Shown here: piece after piece, positions 33,357 to 36,601 of the stretch
Numbering within the stretch: the stretch's first letter is position 1
Layout: every line of letters begins with the position of its first letter
Source: GCA-003244245 sp036378735
GTDB lineage: Bacteria > Actinomycetota > Actinomycetes > Mycobacteriales > Pseudonocardiaceae
NCBI GenBank assembly: GCA_036378735.1
Contig: DASUVX010000071.1
Span: 1-36,601 of the forward strand
DNA length: 36,601 nt
Direction: 5' to 3'
Made by a program: the position numbers and the translations under genes
Notes under the pieces: generated by a model
Seen by the model: the letters and a program-made list of their open reading frames with translations, nothing else
The model's database searches: none
Told to the model about the DNA's origin: nothing

Positions 33357-34970
33357 TCATGGGTTCGGCAGTCGGGCGGTGTCGACTTGGTCGGCGAAGT
33401 AGGCAATGACGGCTTCGTTGGTCATGCCGTAGGCGGCGGCAACGAGTTTCGCGTCGACCGTGCCGACCAGTTCGACGAGCCGGGTGGAGCGCAGGGTCCT
33501 GGGCTGGATCCCCACCGCGCGCAGCGTGTTCTTCACATAGCCGTCGGAGGCCGGTGCGCGGGTGGCCTTGGTCTGCATCGTGACAAGCACGTGCGAGTTG
33601 TTGCTGCCTAATGCGTTGCGGTGATCGAGACAGCGTTGCAGTGCGGTCCAGGTCCACGGGTCCAGCGGGGTCGGCTGCGGTCGACGACCCAACCGGACGT
33701 GGTGCTGTTGGTGGTCGATGTCGGCGTCGGTGAGGTGTTGGAGTTCTTGGGTGGTGGCGCCGTGGAGCAGCGCTGCCAGCCCGACGAACGACTCGTGCGG
33801 GTGCACGTCGGGGTCGCTGCTCCATCGGCGGAACAGTTCGCGTTGCCGGTCGACGGCCAAGGTGGGGCCGCGAAAGGCCATGGTCTGCGGTGCAGTCAAC
33901 CCCGCGGTGGGATCGATCAGCATGAGTCGGCGGCGCACCGCGTAGCGGCTGAACTGGCGCAGCCCAGTCAAGTAGTGGGGGCGGCGACCGGGATGGGCGT
34001 GCAGGAACGCTTCGATGTCGCCGACTTCGACGGTGGCCCAGTCGGTCTTGCCGTTGCGGGTGGTCAGGAACTGCGCGAAATCGCGCACCGCGGTGAGTCG
34101 GGCCTCGAGCGTGGCGTGCCCGCGCGGGTGGGTGCCAGTGCGGCGGGCGCGATCGCGGCCGGCGATCAGGTGCTCGGCGAACTCGGCCATCGCCGGCTGT
34201 AGCGGTTCGGGCACCGCATCGACACGACGTTGCCGGCGCTGGGCGGCGCGGCGTTCGGCGCGGTCCGGCGCCAGCGCCAGCTTGCTCGCGGTGAGGAAGT
34301 CTTCCAGAGCCCGGGCCAGCGGCACGTCGGCAGCTATCGACTCCAGCAGTGTCTGCGGATGCTCGGGAGTAGTTGTGTCCGCCAATCGCTTTCCCAGCCT
34401 GGTGAGCATCTTGCAGGCGCGGCTGGGATGGTGGCGTCCGACGAGGTAGGCGCCGAAATCGCCCAACCATTTGGGTGGATCGTCCAGCGCCGCAGCGACG
34501 TTCGACGCGCGCACCAGGATCCCGTGTGGTGAGCGTTCCGAGCAGGAACGGCAGCGTCCCGCGCCGGACAGTCGGGTGACCTGTCCGCAGGCGACACAGG
34601 CAGCATCTGGATTCGGCGGCCGACCGGGCCGCGAGCACGGCCCGCACCAACCGGTCGATGACCGCAGGACCCTGCGTTTCCCACAGCGCGGGCACTCGAC
34701 ACGATCGGCGTCCCGACGCTGTCGCCGAACGCATTCCTTGCAGAGATCACGGGCAACGAACAACACCGGCGCGTCGCAGACCCGGCAGGTGCGAGAGCAG
34801 CGCACGCAGCAGCCTGTATCCATCAGCAGCACCCGGTCGATGCCGCAGCGTGGGCAGCGGTGTTGGACCGGCGCGTGCGCACGCGCCCAGTAGCAACGAG
34901 CACACAGGTCACGCTCGGGTTTGCCGACCGCGCGACCGCACCGCCGGCAGTCCCGGATCCGGCGCGTCAT
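33357..34970 (-). CDS. Zinc-ribbon array fused to degenerate tyrosine-integrase domain
   Basis: 537 residues. Residues 8-143 contain five consecutive CxxC-x11-13-CxxC modules: Cys8/11/23/26, 39/42/55/58, 62/65/77/80, 93/96/109/112 and 125/128/140/143. A core-binding-like helical domain follows (about 250-370, RLTAVRDFAQFLTTRNGKTD). The C-terminal integrase fold lacks key residues: the first-Arg motif reads HGATTQELQHL, and the HxxR motif reads RTLRSTRLVEL. Only a Tyr (VIAYFADQ) remains near the expected place. It is probably a DNA-binding partner of the active integrase, not a catalyst. Start ATG 34970, two bases after the HTH gene stop. Confidence 0.8.
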   Translation of the reverse strand: MTRRIRDCRRCGRAVGKPERDLCARCYWARAHAPVQHRCPRCGIDRVLLMDTGCCVRCSRTCRVCDAPVLFVARDLCKECVRRQRRDADRVECPRCGKRRVLRSSTGWCGPCSRPGRPPNPDAACVACGQVTRLSGAGRCRSCSERSPHGILVRASNVAAALDDPPKWLGDFGAYLVGRHHPSRACKMLTRLGKRLADTTTPEHPQTLLESIAADVPLARALEDFLTASKLALAPDRAERRAAQRRQRRVDAVPEPLQPAMAEFAEHLIAGRDRARRTGTHPRGHATLEARLTAVRDFAQFLTTRNGKTDWATVEVGDIEAFLHAHPGRRPHYLTGLRQFSRYAVRRRLMLIDPTAGLTAPQTMAFRGPTLAVDRQRELFRRWSSDPDVHPHESFVGLAALLHGATTQELQHLTDADIDHQQHHVRLGRRPQPTPLDPWTWTALQRCLDHRNALGSNNSHVLVTMQTKATRAPASDGYVKNTLRAVGIQPRTLRSTRLVELVGTVDAKLVAAAYGMTNEAVIAYFADQVDTARLPNP

Positions 34971-34972
34971 GC

Positions 34973-35290
34973 TCAGATCGGTGGCATCGGCCGACCCCGC
35001 CGCGAGGTCAGCGCATCGTTGACAGCAACCTTCGCCGACTTCGGCGAAATCGGCTGTGTCACGGGGGTGGTGTCGGTGTCGAATAGGTCGTCGGGTGCGC
35101 AGTCCAGGGCAGTGCACAACGCGATCAGGGTGGACAGCTTGATCTGGCTGGGCTGCTTGGTGAACAACGCCGACACCGATGCCGAGGACAGCTCCAATCC
35201 GGCCTTCTCGGCGAGCAGCCGTTGCAGCTGGGCGCCGGTCCAGACCCCGCGTTGGGCGGCAGCCATCCGCAGTTTCCAGCTGATATGCAT
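34973..35290 (-). CDS. Small Cro/C1-type helix-turn-helix protein
   Basis: 105 residues starting MHISWKLRMAAAQRGVWTGA. The HTH lies at about residues 18-70 (LQRLLAEKAGLELSSASVSA, then IKLSTLIALCTALDCAPDDL), the XRE/HTH_26 pattern. A flexible basic tail follows (KVAVNDALTSRRGRP). The gene sits two bases after the integrase stop and two bases before the zinc-ribbon gene. It could repress the element's promoter or serve as a recombination directionality or accessory factor. Confidence 0.85.
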   Translation of the reverse strand: MHISWKLRMAAAQRGVWTGAQLQRLLAEKAGLELSSASVSALFTKQPSQIKLSTLIALCTALDCAPDDLFDTDTTPVTQPISPKSAKVAVNDALTSRRGRPMPPI

Positions 35291-35292
35291 GC

Positions 35293-36363
35293 TCACTCCC
35301 GTCCGGTCAGCTCGCCCAGCGTCGTCGAGATCGCGCGCTGGTAGGCGTCTTCGATGAACGTCTCCGACGGACGCACGTACCGCATGGTTGACGCAACCGT
35401 CCAGTGCCCCAAAAGCTGTTGGATGGCAACGAGATCCACGCCTCGCTCGTAGTTGTGCGTGGCGCAGGCACGCCGCATCCCGTGCGGGCTGAACCACCCG
35501 ACTTCCGGTTGTCCTTCCACACTCATCAAGTGCCGCAACCGGTTGCGGATCGTGGCCGCAGCCATCCTCCCGCCGGACTCGTCGCACAACAGCACTGGGC
35601 CGTCCGGGAATCGGCCACGCACCTGGTCGAGGTACCAGCGCAACACCAGATCCAGCCCGTCCAGCATCGGCACCCAGCGCGGCCGCGGCCCGGATCCCTT
35701 GGCGCCCTTGCCGAACCGCACATGCAGTTTGCCGAACGGGCCGCGCCCGAAGTGCACATCCGACCGGTCGAGCATCACCACCTCCTCCGACCGCAGCCCG
35801 GCGTGATACAGCACCCGGAACAACGCGTAATCCCGCGCGGCCGGCGCGTACTTGCGGGAGGAGGCGATGCGGGTCTTGAGGAAATCGAAGAACGCGGCCA
35901 CCCGCTCTGGCGTCGGCGGCGCATCCACGCTCGGCGAGTCGTCGCCGACATGGCGGGCGGCGTTGAACTCATCGAGCGGACACGCCAACCGCACCCCGAA
36001 TGCCGCCTCGATCTCCGCGGCCCTGCGCACCTCGAGGAACCGATGGAACCCCTTGAACACCTGCACATAGTTCCGCCGCGTCGACACCGCCCGACCCGAG
36101 CTGGCCAACTCCCCGACCACCCGGTCGACGTCGGCGGCGGTCACCTCCCACACCGGTCGGCCCAATGCCGCAAGCATCCGCTGCAGCACGCCGACGTCGT
36201 TGGCGATCGTCGACTCGGCGAACCCGCGCGCAGTCCACGACGCCACGAACGCCTCCACACATTCGGCCTGGAACCGCTGCGGATCCCGCGTCTCGACGAC
36301 CGGCGCGACCTCACCCGAGATGACCCGCAGCCGCCCCTCGCCCACCACACACCTTTCGCGCAC
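35293..36363 (-). CDS. Tyrosine integrase of the three-gene element
   Basis: 356 residues. The N-terminal SAM-like domain (AFVASWTARGFAESTIANDV, residues about 38-115) precedes a catalytic domain with Arg191 (AGLRSEEV), Lys219/222 (FGKGAKGSG), His294-Arg297 (SPHGMRRACATH), His320 (LLGHWTVAST) and nucleophile Tyr329 (MRYVRP). All catalytic residues are present, so this is the likely active enzyme of the element. The GTG at 36363 is about 100 bases inside the right-end palindrome; a later GTG is possible. First gene of a three-gene operon. Confidence 0.9.
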   Translation of the reverse strand: MRERCVVGEGRLRVISGEVAPVVETRDPQRFQAECVEAFVASWTARGFAESTIANDVGVLQRMLAALGRPVWEVTAADVDRVVGELASSGRAVSTRRNYVQVFKGFHRFLEVRRAAEIEAAFGVRLACPLDEFNAARHVGDDSPSVDAPPTPERVAAFFDFLKTRIASSRKYAPAARDYALFRVLYHAGLRSEEVVMLDRSDVHFGRGPFGKLHVRFGKGAKGSGPRPRWVPMLDGLDLVLRWYLDQVRGRFPDGPVLLCDESGGRMAAATIRNRLRHLMSVEGQPEVGWFSPHGMRRACATHNYERGVDLVAIQQLLGHWTVASTMRYVRPSETFIEDAYQRAISTTLGELTGRE

Positions 36364-36461
36364 CAGAGATTTCGAGGTGGCACCTTAACTCGCTGGCTTG
36401 CGCCTTCAACATCAGCGACACGCCGATGAGCGCTAAAACCTCAGGCAGCAGCCCTTATCCC

Positions 36462-36487
36462 ATGGAACGAACCTGTGCTCGTTCCAT
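36462..36487. repeat. Perfect 9-bp inverted repeat at right end of three-gene element
   Basis: ATGGAACGA (36462-36470), an 8-base spacer and TCGTTCCAT (36479-36487) form a perfect palindrome of the size and geometry of a tyrosine recombinase core site (two binding arms around a 6-8 base crossover). It ends two bases before the IS256 frame resumes. Confidence 0.7.
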
Positions 36488-36489
36488 AT

Positions 36490-36601
36490 CCCTCCCCGTC
36501 GCCGTGCTCTCCGGCCCATAAGCCCAGGATGTCGCGGTGTCCCTCGACCGTGACCGCCAGCGCGACGTAGATCGGCCGGTTCGCCACGTTGCCGTCCCGG
36601 A
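36490..36601 (-). pseudogene. IS256-family transposase, 5' part, running off the window
   Basis: The minus strand reads RDGNVANRPIYVALAVTVEG, HRDILGLWAGEHGDGEG, the block around the first catalytic region of IS256 transposases. The expected continuation (AKFWL) is found at 33309. The remaining N-terminal part lies beyond the window. Confidence 0.88.

Larger units (their letters stand above)
33310..36489 (-). mobile_element. Three-gene integrase/HTH/zinc-ribbon element inserted in IS256 transposase
   Basis: Joining the IS256 pieces (DGEGG split as GAGGG | CGCCAAG, giving EG-AKFW) defines an insert of ~3180 bp with no visible target duplication. It carries, in one minus-strand operon, a complete tyrosine integrase, a Cro/C1-type HTH protein and a zinc-ribbon protein with a degenerate integrase domain. 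Both gene junctions are the same sequence, TGAGCATG. Each end carries a palindrome (33314-33339 and 36462-36487). I do not recognise it as a named transposon family. Confidence 0.78.

Noticed and set aside
32914..34734. 606-residue open frame on the minus strand in another phase across ritC and the zinc-ribbon gene
   Set aside because: It crosses an element border and two real genes and shows only Arg/Pro-rich low-complexity sequence.

Overview
The window is high-GC DNA with strong Shine-Dalgarno sequences, GTG starts and gene families typical of Actinomycetota: YggT, NlpC/P60, a rhodanese-SufE pair, CsbD/microaggregate-binding, DUF732 and PHP-HhH. DUF732 and a duplicated tRNA-Phe 3' end (a target used by Pseudonocardiaceae integrating plasmids) point to Mycobacteriales or Pseudonocardiales; the genus cannot be fixed from the sequence. 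No complete rRNA or tRNA gene and no CRISPR array is seen.

Positions 1-15000 are mostly chromosomal-style genes between decayed stretches: an SRPBCC protein followed by an ECF sigma factor remnant, YggT, a secreted NlpC/P60 peptidase, a VapBC toxin-antitoxin pair with an 11-bp palindromic operator, about 2.4 kb without a confident gene, a broken CHRD gene beside a Cu/Zn-SOD-like lipoprotein, a TPR protein, a VOC protein, a Tn3 transposase remnant directly behind a GH38 alpha-mannosidase, a PHP protein, and the rhodanese-SufE sulfur pair.

Positions 15375-17017 look like the relic of an integrated element: two direct copies of a tRNA-Phe 3' half flank a secreted DUF732 protein and the C-terminal half of a tyrosine integrase. 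From 17.2 to 23.1 kb there are IS3 and IS66 remnants around a glycan cluster (sugar-nucleotide epimerase, fucosyltransferase-like protein, family 2 glycosyltransferase), with a stretch of clearly lower GC, then a CsbD protein and a divergent three-gene overlapping unit ending in another glycosyltransferase.

The most striking part is 23.7-36.6 kb, a stack of nested transposons. An IS1380-family transposase gene is split by a Tn554-like element (tnpA-tnpB-tnpC). Next to it, on the minus strand, an IS256-family transposase gene is split twice. One insertion is a RIT element (three overlapping tyrosine recombinase genes with 89-bp terminal inverted repeats and a 6-bp flanking duplication). The other is a 3.2-kb three-gene element encoding a canonical tyrosine integrase, a small Cro/C1-type HTH protein, and a protein with five zinc-ribbon-like modules fused to a catalytically degenerate integrase domain. 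The split IS reading frames can be rejoined by eye, which gives near-exact element borders. The last element is the best candidate for a poorly described mobile system. The three elements are three different multi-gene tyrosine-recombinase designs, all cargo-free and all sitting inside other transposase genes.
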